From positions 1 through 39,301 of the forward strand of contig RPQH01000037.1 in NCBI GenBank assembly GCA_003820375.1: a stretch of 39,301 nt of DNA, in the 5' to 3' direction. This document shows, in pieces, positions 17,301 to 24,801 of this stretch. The first letter of the stretch is position 1. Each line of letters starts with the position of its first letter. The translations under genes and the position numbers were made by a program. The stretch comes from Ignavibacteriota bacterium (lineage in GTDB: Bacteria > Bacteroidota > Ignavibacteria > Tepidaquicellales > OLB5). Below the pieces are notes generated by a model that ran no database searches, was not told the DNA's origin, and saw only the letters and a list, made by a program, of their open reading frames with translations.

Positions 17301-18035
17301 ATTAGCTCTCCAGCAATCCATCATGCCTTTAATGTAGCAGTTAGGACCTCCAAGAAGCAGGACTTCAGGCTTTAAAGTATGCCCGCGTGTGAGAACAGAC
17401 AAGTTCTGCTGAATAATCGACTCAAATAAGCTTGCCATAAGCTCATCTGCCGGCACACCTGATTTCTGCAAGCCGTTTATATCGGTTTCTGCAAATACTC
17501 CGCATTTGCCTGCAACAGGATGGAGCTTTAAGCCGTAATAACCCATATTACAAAGTTCATTTGACGGGATTTTCAGCTTTGCATTAATTTTATCTATGAC
17601 AGCACCTGTTCCGCCTGCACATTTATCGTTCATTGAAGGAATTTTCTTCTTCTTTCCTGTTTCAGGGTCTTCTTTGAAAACAATAATCTTTGCATCCTGA
17701 CCGCCAAGTTCAATTACCGACAGGGTATTGGGGTAGAATTTCTCTACAGCTAGCGATACTGCATTCACTTCCTGAACGAATTTAGCACCGATGAACCTGC
17801 CAAGGTTACTTCCTCCGGAACCGGTGATAAAGCATCTTGCATCATTTAAAGCATCTTTACCAACCGTCTCTTCAATGGCTTTTAACAGTTCCAGTGATTT
17901 TTCCGGCTGTTTTGTATCATGACGCTGGTAATCTGACCAGAGAATCTTATCATTATCGATATCGATTACAACTGCTTTAACAGTTGTAGAACCGACATCA
18001 AAACCAATATATAAAGGTGATTTATTTACTGTCAT
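14391..18035 (-). CDS. Double acyl-CoA dehydratase activase fused to DUF2229-type reductase part
   Basis: A 1214-residue fusion. Two ASKHA ATPase modules of the BadF/BcrA/HgdC type occur at about 8-290 (GFDVGSTTVK) and 355-635 (GLDGGSTSTK). Each has two cysteines expected to hold a [4Fe-4S] cluster: Cys139 and Cys178, then Cys485 and Cys524. A cysteine group C658-x2-C661-x3-C665 leads into a C-terminal DUF2229/COG3580-like part with DPCFPSK, PGCNHE and SFKCGHDAP. ATP-driven low-potential electron transfer to a double-cubane or dehydratase partner is the family role; the substrate is unknown. The open frame continues to 18122, but that extension translates a palindromic repeat (RVPAFAGMG), so the ATG at 18033-18035 is preferred. 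The partner gene is upstream. Confidence 0.88.
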   Translation of the reverse strand: MTVNKSPLYIGFDVGSTTVKAVVIDIDNDKILWSDYQRHDTKQPEKSLELLKAIEETVGKDALNDARCFITGSGGSNLGRFIGAKFVQEVNAVSLAVEKFYPNTLSVIELGGQDAKIIVFKEDPETGKKKKIPSMNDKCAGGTGAVIDKINAKLKIPSNELCNMGYYGLKLHPVAGKCGVFAETDINGLQKSGVPADELMASLFESIIQQNLSVLTRGHTLKPEVLLLGGPNCYIKGMMDCWRANIPKMWDERNVQYDKNKPIEELIRVPDNAQYFAAIGAVEFGKEEEPGIGAYKGYSDLEYYITHGREVEKKKILSLSGGGGLSKTDEELAEFKEKYKIPKFTPKEFKPGEVVRGFIGLDGGSTSTKAAFISEDKQVLVKSYQLSKGNPIEDTVEILQKLRDQVESKGASLEILGIGTTGYAKDILRDVLHGDVALVETVAHTQAALHFYPETDVIVDVGGQDIKLIILNQGRVTDFKLNTQCSAGNGYFLQSTAQGFGYAVEDFADIAFSAKQYPMFGYGCAVFMQSDIVDFQRQGWKPEEIMAGLANVLPKNIWLYVSQIPNLAKLGKNFVLQGGTQHNLAAVKTQVDFIVDRFKGSGTEPNVFVHKHTGEAGAIGCGIEAARLYENGMRTQFIGLDKVAKILFKTTRNEDTRCYFCKNKCLRTFIDVATDEKAKEFVVNPEVVIPKEKVVNPDSKVAMADGIQRLIIATCEKGTVEDLSSMKDIKKGLDAIKDVTPNLVEYAAIEVWKSHQPPIVKDEIPVPTKMQELKFKINKKEKEEFDKRVELMKRREKVTIAIPRVLNMYQHTPFFTAYFESLGIKPGNIVYSEYTTEELYKEGAKRGAIDPCFPSKIGIPHVHNLMYKINKKKKIDYIFFPIVDTMPSDLIYAQQHHACPTVTATSETVKAAFIKEGDMFKEFGIEYVNTYLYMTEKKLCAKQMFDEWGPRFGLSEEENNKAIDEAYKALDKFFINMRKKARAALETLERENKVGIVVLARPYHNDPGCNHEILEEFQKLGYPVFSQDSLPTDPDILEKLFGDDVKAELIQGPMDVSDVWKNSYSENTTRKVWAAKYTARHPNLVALELSSFKCGHDAPIYTVVEEIVSSSGTPYFSFKDIDENKPTGSIKIRVETIHYFLKRYREDMVKKQEKVMTIEERLKEFEEKIRKQYELQEKLDVIHKKQGTGHHKNGSMDGSMIQIDLGKVKEEAYQ

Positions 18036-18048
18036 AATTTTTTTACCC

Positions 18049-18067
18049 ATTCCCGCGAAAGCGGGAA
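18049..18067. repeat. ATTCCCGC-type palindrome before the activase start
   Basis: ATTCCCGCGAAAGCGGGAA makes a TTCCCGC/GCGGGAA stem. It lies in the apparent N-terminal extension of the activase frame and probably in its leader. Confidence 0.8.
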
Positions 18068-18129
18068 CCCTATTATTTATTGTAATAATTTTAATAATAA
18101 AAATTTCTATTTCTTTATTCATCTTGATC

Positions 18130-18357
18130 TTCGACTTGCCTGTATTCTATTACAGATATACTAAGCCGGATAGTTTTCAAGGGGTAATCTGTTAATCTCA
18201 ATCTGGAGTTGTTAATATTATCTATAAGTAAATGTACAGACATCCATATCTATATCAGTAACCCCTTGTCTATCACCAATTGTAAACTTTCCAACTTGTA
18301 ACATTCAACCTGTAACCACCAACTCGTCATTCGTCATTCGTAATTCGTCATTGATTA
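18130..18357 (-). repeat. Composite intergenic repeat, copy B (after the 607-aa gene)
   Basis: On the minus strand, the stop at 18355-18357 is followed by GACGAATTACGAATGACGAA-type repeats and a short GGTTACAGGTTGAATGTTAC block. Then comes the same block of about 145 bp as at 2168-2314 (here about 18136-18280). The two copies differ at only a few bases over that block. Confidence 0.88.
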
Positions 18358-20178
18358 TGCTGCTTCCTTCTCTTCCAATTTTACCGAAGGTTTTATCCCT
18401 TCTTTTTTCATCTTCCCGGCAGCATCAAGAATGAAATTAGATGCAACTCCAACTACACCTTTCCTGTGCCCGACTTTATAGAAAGGTTTCTGTAATTCTT
18501 CATGTGAATCTACATATGCTTTTATCTCTTCAAGTGAAAACCCGGTTTCATCAAGACATTTCCTGAACTCGGCTTTTGCCTTTGCCTTAGCTTCACCAAG
18601 AGCCATCTGTACGCGTGAGTGGGCATTGATATCACCTTCACCCGATGTTTCAATCGGAATGAATATCATATCTTTGAACATTGATGTAACGGCAGACTGC
18701 ACACCATCAGATTGAGTGGAAGGCATACATCCAAACGGCTTAAGCGAAAGTACCATGTGGCACATATCCTTATTCACATAATAAATGTTCTTTGCTATTT
18801 CAAGATGACCTTCGCCGCCTTCAACCCTGGAGTTATAGAATGGATGTCCAAGACGCTGCATTTCAAGCTGACTTGCAAGCTCATGCGGCATATCCTCAAA
18901 AGCTTCTCTTATCCTGTTGTATTCTCTTTCAAATACTTTCTCTGCAATTGTTAAAACTGTGATTATTTTTTTGTAATCCTTATAATTCTTAAATCTCTTC
19001 AATACCTGGTGTGCTTTGGGTGCTTCTTCGTTTTCTTTTATTCCTTTTCTGTCATGATACATATTTTTTGCCTGGTGAAGCATGTATAGTATCCATGTAG
19101 CAATAGGTTCTACGAGCACCTGGGCACCTTCACGCTCAAGGAAGGGGAACATGTTGAAATTACCGTCACCTTCGGTTGTCTGAGCCCAGAACTCACCTGT
19201 AACCTTGCATATAGGTTTTACTTTTGTTCTGTCAATCTTAATTGAGTTAAATTTAGTCCGAATTTGCTGCACGGTTTCAATATAATAATCACTCATCATT
19301 TGCTCCACAAACCGCTTCACGTAATTTGTACCGGGAATCTTGTTCACTAATCCTTCAATCTTTGAGTTGAAATTGAAATACTTTTTAGATTTCATTCTCT
19401 CAAACATCAAATCCATGCATTCGGCAAGTACTTTATCAGTTTCTCCGGGATTCACTTCGTATGGACGAATCTGGTAAGCTACATCATTAATAATATCACC
19501 AACATTCATTGCATTAATGATGCCGAGGAAGAAATCGAGATTCATTTCCAGTCCAGCTTCCATCTCTTCCTGCTCAAGACCGCCTGTTTGCTGGAAGATG
19601 AGTACTCTGAATCCATCAAACCCGGAGTTTCTTAAAGCAAGGCGGTATTCAGCTTCATACATACCAAACCTGCAAGGACCGCATGCTCCTGCTGTGAAGA
19701 AAACATACTTATCAATGATATCCTGCTTTGTCATACCGGCTGCTTCAAGGTTCTGAAGATACTCAACGAGATTCCCAACAGTGAAATATGTCGGGTTGCA
19801 TTGACCATTGTTGCCGTATTCTTTTCCAAGCTGGAAAGCTTTTTTGGAAGGGGTAGGTATTTCCGTGGCATTGTAACCGAGTCCCTGCAATACACCCTTT
19901 ATCAGCTTTTCATGTTTCCATGTTAAGCCGCCGAATAAAATTGTTGTGTCAGCACGCTGGTTTTTTGTAAATGCTTTCTCGAAAGGTCTTTTGAAATGGT
20001 CAATTTTTTCAGCGTTTACACCATATTCCTGCTCAAGGCGTAATCTTTCCTGAAGAATAAGCTTTTGAATCTCAGCTTCTTTATCATCAGGTTTTTTAAA
20101 GCTGATTCCAATGGGATTGCTGTTCGTATCCGTACCGTTCCCGGTGGCATGGAGAGTTTTAGTTTCAGTGTTTTCCAT
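18355..20178 (-). CDS. 2-hydroxyacyl-CoA dehydratase / double-cubane-type protein (COG3581-like)
   Basis: A 607-residue cytosolic protein. Conserved cysteines sit in NNGQCNPTYFTVGN (Cys127), TAGACGPCRFGMYE (Cys166, Cys169) and KPFGCMPSTQSDGVQS, a pattern of the COG3581 branch of dehydratase/double-cubane proteins that partner HgdC-type activases. It probably receives electrons from the activase encoded just downstream and reduces or dehydrates an unknown, possibly CoA-linked, substrate in an oxygen-sensitive way. An AAGGAAGG ribosome site precedes the ATG. The gene is separated from the activase by composite repeat copy B. Confidence 0.83.
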   Translation of the reverse strand: MENTETKTLHATGNGTDTNSNPIGISFKKPDDKEAEIQKLILQERLRLEQEYGVNAEKIDHFKRPFEKAFTKNQRADTTILFGGLTWKHEKLIKGVLQGLGYNATEIPTPSKKAFQLGKEYGNNGQCNPTYFTVGNLVEYLQNLEAAGMTKQDIIDKYVFFTAGACGPCRFGMYEAEYRLALRNSGFDGFRVLIFQQTGGLEQEEMEAGLEMNLDFFLGIINAMNVGDIINDVAYQIRPYEVNPGETDKVLAECMDLMFERMKSKKYFNFNSKIEGLVNKIPGTNYVKRFVEQMMSDYYIETVQQIRTKFNSIKIDRTKVKPICKVTGEFWAQTTEGDGNFNMFPFLEREGAQVLVEPIATWILYMLHQAKNMYHDRKGIKENEEAPKAHQVLKRFKNYKDYKKIITVLTIAEKVFEREYNRIREAFEDMPHELASQLEMQRLGHPFYNSRVEGGEGHLEIAKNIYYVNKDMCHMVLSLKPFGCMPSTQSDGVQSAVTSMFKDMIFIPIETSGEGDINAHSRVQMALGEAKAKAKAEFRKCLDETGFSLEEIKAYVDSHEELQKPFYKVGHRKGVVGVASNFILDAAGKMKKEGIKPSVKLEEKEAA

Positions 20179-20280
20179 AGAATTACCTTCCTTTAGTGTA
20201 TTTATTTTTCAAAACTTTTATTTGATATATAAGTAAATATTAGTCCTATTTTAAATTATATTTTTTCATTTATAATTATC

Positions 20281-20299
20281 ATTCCCGCGAAAGTGGAAA
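20281..20299. repeat. ATTCCCGC-type palindrome, diverged copy
   Basis: ATTCCCGCGAAAGTGGAAAT lies 11 bases past the hpnE stop, between hpnE and the start of the 607-aa gene. The right arm is mutated compared with the other two copies. The rest of 20179-20310 is AT-rich with nothing seen. Confidence 0.7.
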
Positions 20300-20310
20300 T
20301 TACAAACAAA

Positions 20311-21645
20311 CTATTTTATAACCTTTAACACTTCATCTGCACATTTCCTGGCGCTAAGTACTGCACCTTCTATTGTTGCCGGGTATCCTGTATCCGTCCA
20401 GTCTCCTGCAATAAAGAAATTATTGTATTTAGTTTTGTTTGCAGGACGTGAATTCAAAGAACTTATGTCAGGTAAAAAAGTTGCCCGCATTTCTTTTACA
20501 ACTTTTGAATATGTAAATGTGACATTCCTGAATTCAGGAATACATTGCTTTAATTCTTCAATACATAATTTTACCAGGTTTTCTTTATTCATACCGGCAA
20601 TCTCATTTGCACTGCTTATTACAATACATATCCGGTCTTTATTTACTTTGAATACCCATTGTATGGTTGAATTGAGTATTCCTATAAAATCATGTTTTAA
20701 AATATCTTCGTGATTATCAGTAAAATATTTTAAGTGTACATTTACAATAGGTGAGGGCTTTAAGTTTTCGAGATAATTGTATTCATCTCTATAAAGTTCA
20801 TCACCAATTAAATTTTTAAATTCAAAGAACGGTACTGCACTTATATAATAATCAAATTTTAACTCATCATTATTTTCTGTAATTAATGCCTCTACAGAGT
20901 TATTAATTATTTTCAATCCTTTAACTCTTATTCCCGTTTTAATACAAGCATTTTTCTTCTCCAGAAACTCAATACTTTTTTCTACATACAGTTCATTTAG
21001 TCCTTTTAAAGGTAATACAAGCTTTGAATTACCTTTGCTTAAAAATCCCAGCTTTATCATTTCGGCAAAATACCATGCATTGGTTTCATCGGGTTCTGCA
21101 TTAAAGATTGCTATTACAAACGGTTTCCAGAAATTATCAATAAGCTTTTCACTTTGTTCAGTTAAATGAAACAATTCAGTTACGGTAAATGCTTTTAATT
21201 CATCATTGGTAAATTTGTTTCTCTTTATTGAGCTGACAAGCTTTACAATCCCAACTTTATCTTTAAAGCCAATTGCATCATATCCGAAAATCCCCCAAAC
21301 AAGATGCAGGGGAGGCGGCAGCTTTGGACATTTGAAATTATATTTCTTACCCTGTTTATCCGCAAATGTAACCTGCAGGGTATCCTGTGTTTTTATATTC
21401 TCATTGCTACCGATTAAATCTAGAAATTCAAATGTATTCTTATACCATGATGCAAGTATATGCTGACCGTTATCTACAAATTCATTTAACTCTTTGTCAA
21501 AGAACGAATACGCTCTGCCTCCGAATTTCGGAGATGCTTCAATTAACGTAACATTAACACCTTCATTAGCTAAAAATACGGCTGCAGAAAGACCTGCAAT
21601 ACCACCGCCGACAACACACACTTCCGGCGTTTTATTTTCTACCAT
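20311..21645 (-). CDS. hpnE: Hydroxysqualene dehydroxylase / squalene-associated FAD oxidoreductase
   Basis: A 444-residue FAD enzyme of the phytoene-desaturase superfamily. It starts with the dinucleotide-binding VVGGGIAGLSAAVFLANEG, continues with LIEASPKFGGRAYSF and NGQHILASWY, and ends with FIAGDWTDTGYPATIEGAVL, the FAD-closing motif. HpnE removes the hydroxyl of hydroxysqualene to give squalene and works after HpnC and HpnD, both encoded just upstream in the same operon (5 bp gap). No squalene-hopene cyclase is in the window, so the end product (hopanoid, sterol-like or C30 carotenoid) is not decided. Confidence 0.92.
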   Translation of the reverse strand: MVENKTPEVCVVGGGIAGLSAAVFLANEGVNVTLIEASPKFGGRAYSFFDKELNEFVDNGQHILASWYKNTFEFLDLIGSNENIKTQDTLQVTFADKQGKKYNFKCPKLPPPLHLVWGIFGYDAIGFKDKVGIVKLVSSIKRNKFTNDELKAFTVTELFHLTEQSEKLIDNFWKPFVIAIFNAEPDETNAWYFAEMIKLGFLSKGNSKLVLPLKGLNELYVEKSIEFLEKKNACIKTGIRVKGLKIINNSVEALITENNDELKFDYYISAVPFFEFKNLIGDELYRDEYNYLENLKPSPIVNVHLKYFTDNHEDILKHDFIGILNSTIQWVFKVNKDRICIVISSANEIAGMNKENLVKLCIEELKQCIPEFRNVTFTYSKVVKEMRATFLPDISSLNSRPANKTKYNNFFIAGDWTDTGYPATIEGAVLSARKCADEVLKVIK

Positions 21646-21650
21646 TTAAT

Positions 21651-22526
21651 TCACCTGTATGCTAAATTGTACTTTAAATATACTCCCAGTGTATAATATA
21701 CTTTTCTGAGCTTAGACACCTTTGCTTTTTTCTGAAATACATTATAATTCATTTTCTCAATTTTCCTGAGAATACCAAAATATATATGCTGCATTATCCT
21801 TGCAGGGAAAAGCAGCCTTCTGTCTTCTTTTACAAATGCGTTGTTTGCTTTTTCGTAGTATTCCCTTGCACGCTTGCATTCAAATTTCATTAACTCAACA
21901 AATGAATCGTTGTATTTAAAATTTAACAGGTCCTCTTCAGAATATCCAAATCTAAGCAGGTCTTCTTCCGGAATATAAATTCTTCCGTTTAATGCATCCA
22001 CTTTTATATCACGCAGTATGTTTGTTAACTGTAACGCTATTCCAAGATTTACTGCATAATCTTTAGCGTTATTTGTCTTATAGCCGAATATCTCAATCGA
22101 CATTAATCCAACCGTAACAGCCGCCCTGTAACAATATTGATATAGCGATGCAAAATCTTTATACCTGTTTGTCTGAAGGTCGGATTCCATTCCCTTTATC
22201 AATTCAAAGAACGGCTCAACCGGAATATTAAACTTATTAATTATGCTGTTGAGCTTGTTAAGCAGGGGATAGCGTGAATTACCTTTTAATGCATTATCAA
22301 ACTCATCCCTCCAGGCTCTTATCTTCTTGAATTTTACCTCTGTTGTATCGGATTCATTATCAACTATATCATCTGTGTACCTGCAAAAAGCATAAACAGT
22401 GTTTATTGCATCATTCTTTTCCTTTGGCAGCAGCGAAAAAGAATATAAAAAATTTGTTTTGCTGCTTTCAGTAATTTCGAAATGCTCTTGATTCATTTTA
22501 TCAATTTCAAAATGTTCTTCTGTCAT
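21651..22526 (-). CDS. hpnD: Presqualene diphosphate synthase
   Basis: A 291-residue trans-isoprenyl diphosphate synthase. The first Asp-rich motif is FCRYTDDIVDNES and the second is LQLTNILRDIKVD followed by GRIYIPEEDL. SFLYSFSLLPKEK-type entry and AVYAFCR-type sequence mark it as HpnD rather than HpnC. It joins two farnesyl diphosphates to presqualene diphosphate. The start is directly adjacent to the hpnC stop. The N-terminus contains a short internal duplication (EEHFEI and QEHFEI), so translation could also begin at the second Met. Confidence 0.92.
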   Translation of the reverse strand: MTEEHFEIDKMNQEHFEITESSKTNFLYSFSLLPKEKNDAINTVYAFCRYTDDIVDNESDTTEVKFKKIRAWRDEFDNALKGNSRYPLLNKLNSIINKFNIPVEPFFELIKGMESDLQTNRYKDFASLYQYCYRAAVTVGLMSIEIFGYKTNNAKDYAVNLGIALQLTNILRDIKVDALNGRIYIPEEDLLRFGYSEEDLLNFKYNDSFVELMKFECKRAREYYEKANNAFVKEDRRLLFPARIMQHIYFGILRKIEKMNYNVFQKKAKVSKLRKVYYTLGVYLKYNLAYR

Positions 22527-23390
22527 TTATATGAGCTTTGCAAGTAAATTTAGTTTATCGAAAAATTTAAGCTTTGGTCTATTATTAAATATATCGTAAT
22601 TGTTTTCTTTTATTTTATTTAATATGCCTGTTCCACCATACCAGGTCAAAACAAGCTGCTGCGATAATTTCTTTAAATCATTATGCGTTTTTGTGATTTC
22701 AATCAATTCTTTGCCTTCATCAAATAATATCTGTGTCTTTTCTATCTCAAATTGAAGAAGCTGTTTAAAATTATTGTTCAAAGTTTTACCTCGTAAATCA
22801 TCTTCTGAATAACCAAATCTTTTCATATCATCCTGCGGTAAATAAATCCTGTCCTTCTCTAAATCTACAGCCGCATCCTGCCAGAAATTTGTTAATTGTA
22901 ACGCTGTGCAAATCTTATCAGATAACCGGTTCATTCTTTCGTTATTATATCCAAATATCATAAGCATCAATCTGCCAATTGGATTTGCCGAGTTAACACA
23001 ATAAGCCAATACTTCATCAAAATTCTCATACCTGTTTTTAATTACATCCTGTTTAAATGCCTTTAATAAATTTTCCAGCGGTTCAACAGGAATATTACAA
23101 TCGGTTATGGTTTTATTTAAAGCAATAAAAATCGGGTCATATAATTTTCCGTTATAGCAATTAATCAGCTTTTGATTCCATTCATCAAGCAGGTTCAGTC
23201 TATCTTCTTTGCTTCTTATTCCGGGTTCATCGGCATAATCATCTGCGGCTCTTGCAAAAGCATAAATACTGTAAATATAATTACGCTTTTCCTTCGGAAT
23301 AAAAAACGAAGCAACCGGGAAATTTTCATAATGGCTGCGGGCAATTTCTTTGCAATATTTAAAAGAACTATTTATTAAGCTGTTATTCAT
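22527..23390 (-). CDS. hpnC: Hydroxysqualene synthase
   Basis: A 287-residue squalene/phytoene-synthase family enzyme. YCKEIARSHYENFPVASFF is the HpnC signature opening. The Asp-rich motifs are AFARAADDYADEPG and LQLTNFWQDAAVDLEKD. HpnC converts presqualene diphosphate from HpnD to hydroxysqualene, which HpnE then reduces. It is the first gene of the hpnC-hpnD-hpnE operon, with no gap to hpnD. Confidence 0.93.
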   Translation of the reverse strand: MNNSLINSSFKYCKEIARSHYENFPVASFFIPKEKRNYIYSIYAFARAADDYADEPGIRSKEDRLNLLDEWNQKLINCYNGKLYDPIFIALNKTITDCNIPVEPLENLLKAFKQDVIKNRYENFDEVLAYCVNSANPIGRLMLMIFGYNNERMNRLSDKICTALQLTNFWQDAAVDLEKDRIYLPQDDMKRFGYSEDDLRGKTLNNNFKQLLQFEIEKTQILFDEGKELIEITKTHNDLKKLSQQLVLTWYGGTGILNKIKENNYDIFNNRPKLKFFDKLNLLAKLI

Positions 23391-23478
23391 TTAAATACAT
23401 AAGTTTATGCAAAATCTTAAAAATGTATTTAAATTCCCATGCTATTCGGCAGGGATAGTAAAAAATATTTCAGTTGAT

Positions 23479-23922
23479 TTAAATACGAATTGATGAGGTT
23501 TTTAAATATGTTTCCTGAGATTGCCGGAGAAAAATATTATCTATAAAACCAAAATTGCGAAATATGAGTATTTTGATATGATTATAAACTTTTCCGAAAA
23601 CTGAAGCCAGAGAATAAAATGTTACTTCAGTTTTTCTAAAAATTTTAGATATGCGGTTCATAATGGCAGATGTAGAATTTGAATTTGCCGGGTCGATAGG
23701 ATCAAAGAAAAATGCAAGCCATACAGCAGAAAGCACAGAAATCCCGATGACCCAGAACCTCGTAGTATAGGGGAGAGTACCGGGCTCAAGCTTCTTCCAG
23801 TATAGCTTATTGCAAAGCTTGCGGTAACATTCCATCCTGAGAAAATTATGCAGTACCCAGATGAACTTTGCGACAAACTTTAAGCTGTTAATTCTATCTA
23901 TATGTAATTTAATAAAATACAA
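23479..23922 (-). CDS. Doubtful small ORF with one membrane segment
   Basis: A 147-codon frame with one clear hydrophobic stretch (RFWVIGISVLSAVWLAFFF) flanked by basic residues. An overlapping frame at 23658-23876 is also open. No family is recognised, there is no clear ribosome site, and no conserved motif is visible. It may be a decayed gene or chance. Confidence 0.25.
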   Translation of the reverse strand: MYFIKLHIDRINSLKFVAKFIWVLHNFLRMECYRKLCNKLYWKKLEPGTLPYTTRFWVIGISVLSAVWLAFFFDPIDPANSNSTSAIMNRISKIFRKTEVTFYSLASVFGKVYNHIKILIFRNFGFIDNIFLRQSQETYLKTSSIRI

Positions 23923-23984
23923 TAATTACAAAAAATTTTCCCGAAAATTAAAGATATAAGTTTGAAATGTCAAGAGAAGTTCCT

Positions 23985-24035
23985 TAAGTTTGTTAAGTTT
24001 GTTAAGTTTGTTAAGTTTGTTAGGTTTGTTAAGTT
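23985..24035 (+). repeat. TAAGTTTGT 9-bp tandem array
   Basis: Five units of TAAGTTTGT (one as TAGGTTTGT) plus a partial sixth. In frame before the first TAA is a tiny open stretch MSREVP, so the array may mark the stop of a gene that has been lost. A lone unit occurs at about 23957. Confidence 0.9.
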
Positions 24036-24111
24036 GAAGATTATATAAATTATGTTTTTGGATTGATTATAGGTATAATCTTGAGTGACAAGTTTTATGG
24101 TTTGTGATTTA

Positions 24112-24304
24112 TTAACTCACCTTACGCAATTAATCAAAATCTGTCCTGAGTGGAGTCGAAGGACAATAGTAAAGTAGATACGGATAATCTCTGATAGCTG
24201 ATAATACAGGGTTTATATTCACCAAAATATTTCGAATCATTATAACTATTGTCTTTCGACTCCGCTCAGGACTGAATTTGCCGAAAGTGCGTAAGGTGAC
24301 TTAA
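24112..24304. repeat. Nested inverted repeat (MITE-like), 193 bp
   Basis: Outer arms of 17 bp (TTAACTCACCTTACGCA at 24112-24128 and its complement at 24288-24304, one mismatch) enclose inner arms of 28 bp (beginning GTCCTGAGTGGAGTCGAAGG at 24143-24170, complement at 24245-24272, two mismatches). The middle is about 74 bp of AT-rich DNA. The right outer arm ends 14 bases from the stop of the next gene. No coding capacity is seen. Confidence 0.88.
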
Positions 24305-24318
24305 TAAAACAGAAAAAT

Positions 24319-24801
24319 TTAGTTGTTGATTAGAAAATATTTTAAATTTTGAAGTTCAGGACTACGAAGAATTAATGTTTGAAAGAGATTTTTTAAATTA
24401 TTTAATTTTTTCTGATTAGCTTTAATATCATGGTATTCTTTTTCTGTGTTTTTCTTAAACCCTAATTTATATGCTGTACTTAAACTTGATGTTTTTACTG
24501 TTTCACAGACTATCATCGATTCAAGTTTTCTCTTGAATACGACGAGATGATTGCTTCTCTCTTCGTCGATGTAAATATCAATCTCATTTGATATTCTAGA
24601 TTTATAGTGGCATATATCGAAATATTTATGTGTAATTCCTTTATCATAATCAATTAACCCAATCAGGTTTTTACCAGCTACCAGTTTATCTAAAACATCT
24701 TCTCTGCCTTGGTCGTAATTATGATCTATGTTATAAGTAGGAACAATCCCACAAGCTTCCAACAAACATTGATCATTGAAACACTCAACTATGTATTTCA
24801 T
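24319..24801 (-). CDS. TOPRIM-like small partner of the AAA ATPase
   Basis: A 160-residue protein not assigned to a family with certainty. It opens KYIVECFNDQCLLEACGI, with Glu6 at the end of a first strand, and NLIGLIDYDKG puts Asp51 and Asp53 in a DxD. The 45-residue spacing and strand-helix pattern match a TOPRIM nuclease or primase core, and NHLVVFKRKLESMI resembles the following strand-helix in DUF4435/OLD-type proteins. The start overlaps the ATPase stop (ATGA). By analogy with ATPase-TOPRIM defence pairs (PARIS, OLD, Gabija), it may be an effector nuclease; this is inference. Confidence 0.6.
   Translation of the reverse strand: MKYIVECFNDQCLLEACGIVPTYNIDHNYDQGREDVLDKLVAGKNLIGLIDYDKGITHKYFDICHYKSRISNEIDIYIDEERSNHLVVFKRKLESMIVCETVKTSSLSTAYKLGFKKNTEKEYHDIKANQKKLNNLKNLFQTLILRSPELQNLKYFLINN

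Noticed and set aside
18036..18122. 29-residue N-terminal extension of the activase
   Set aside because: It translates a palindromic repeat and AT-rich leader; homologous start is at the ATG before VNKSPLYIGFDVGS.
23985..24035. Possible CRISPR-like array
   Set aside because: Units are 9 bp with no spacers; it is a simple tandem repeat.
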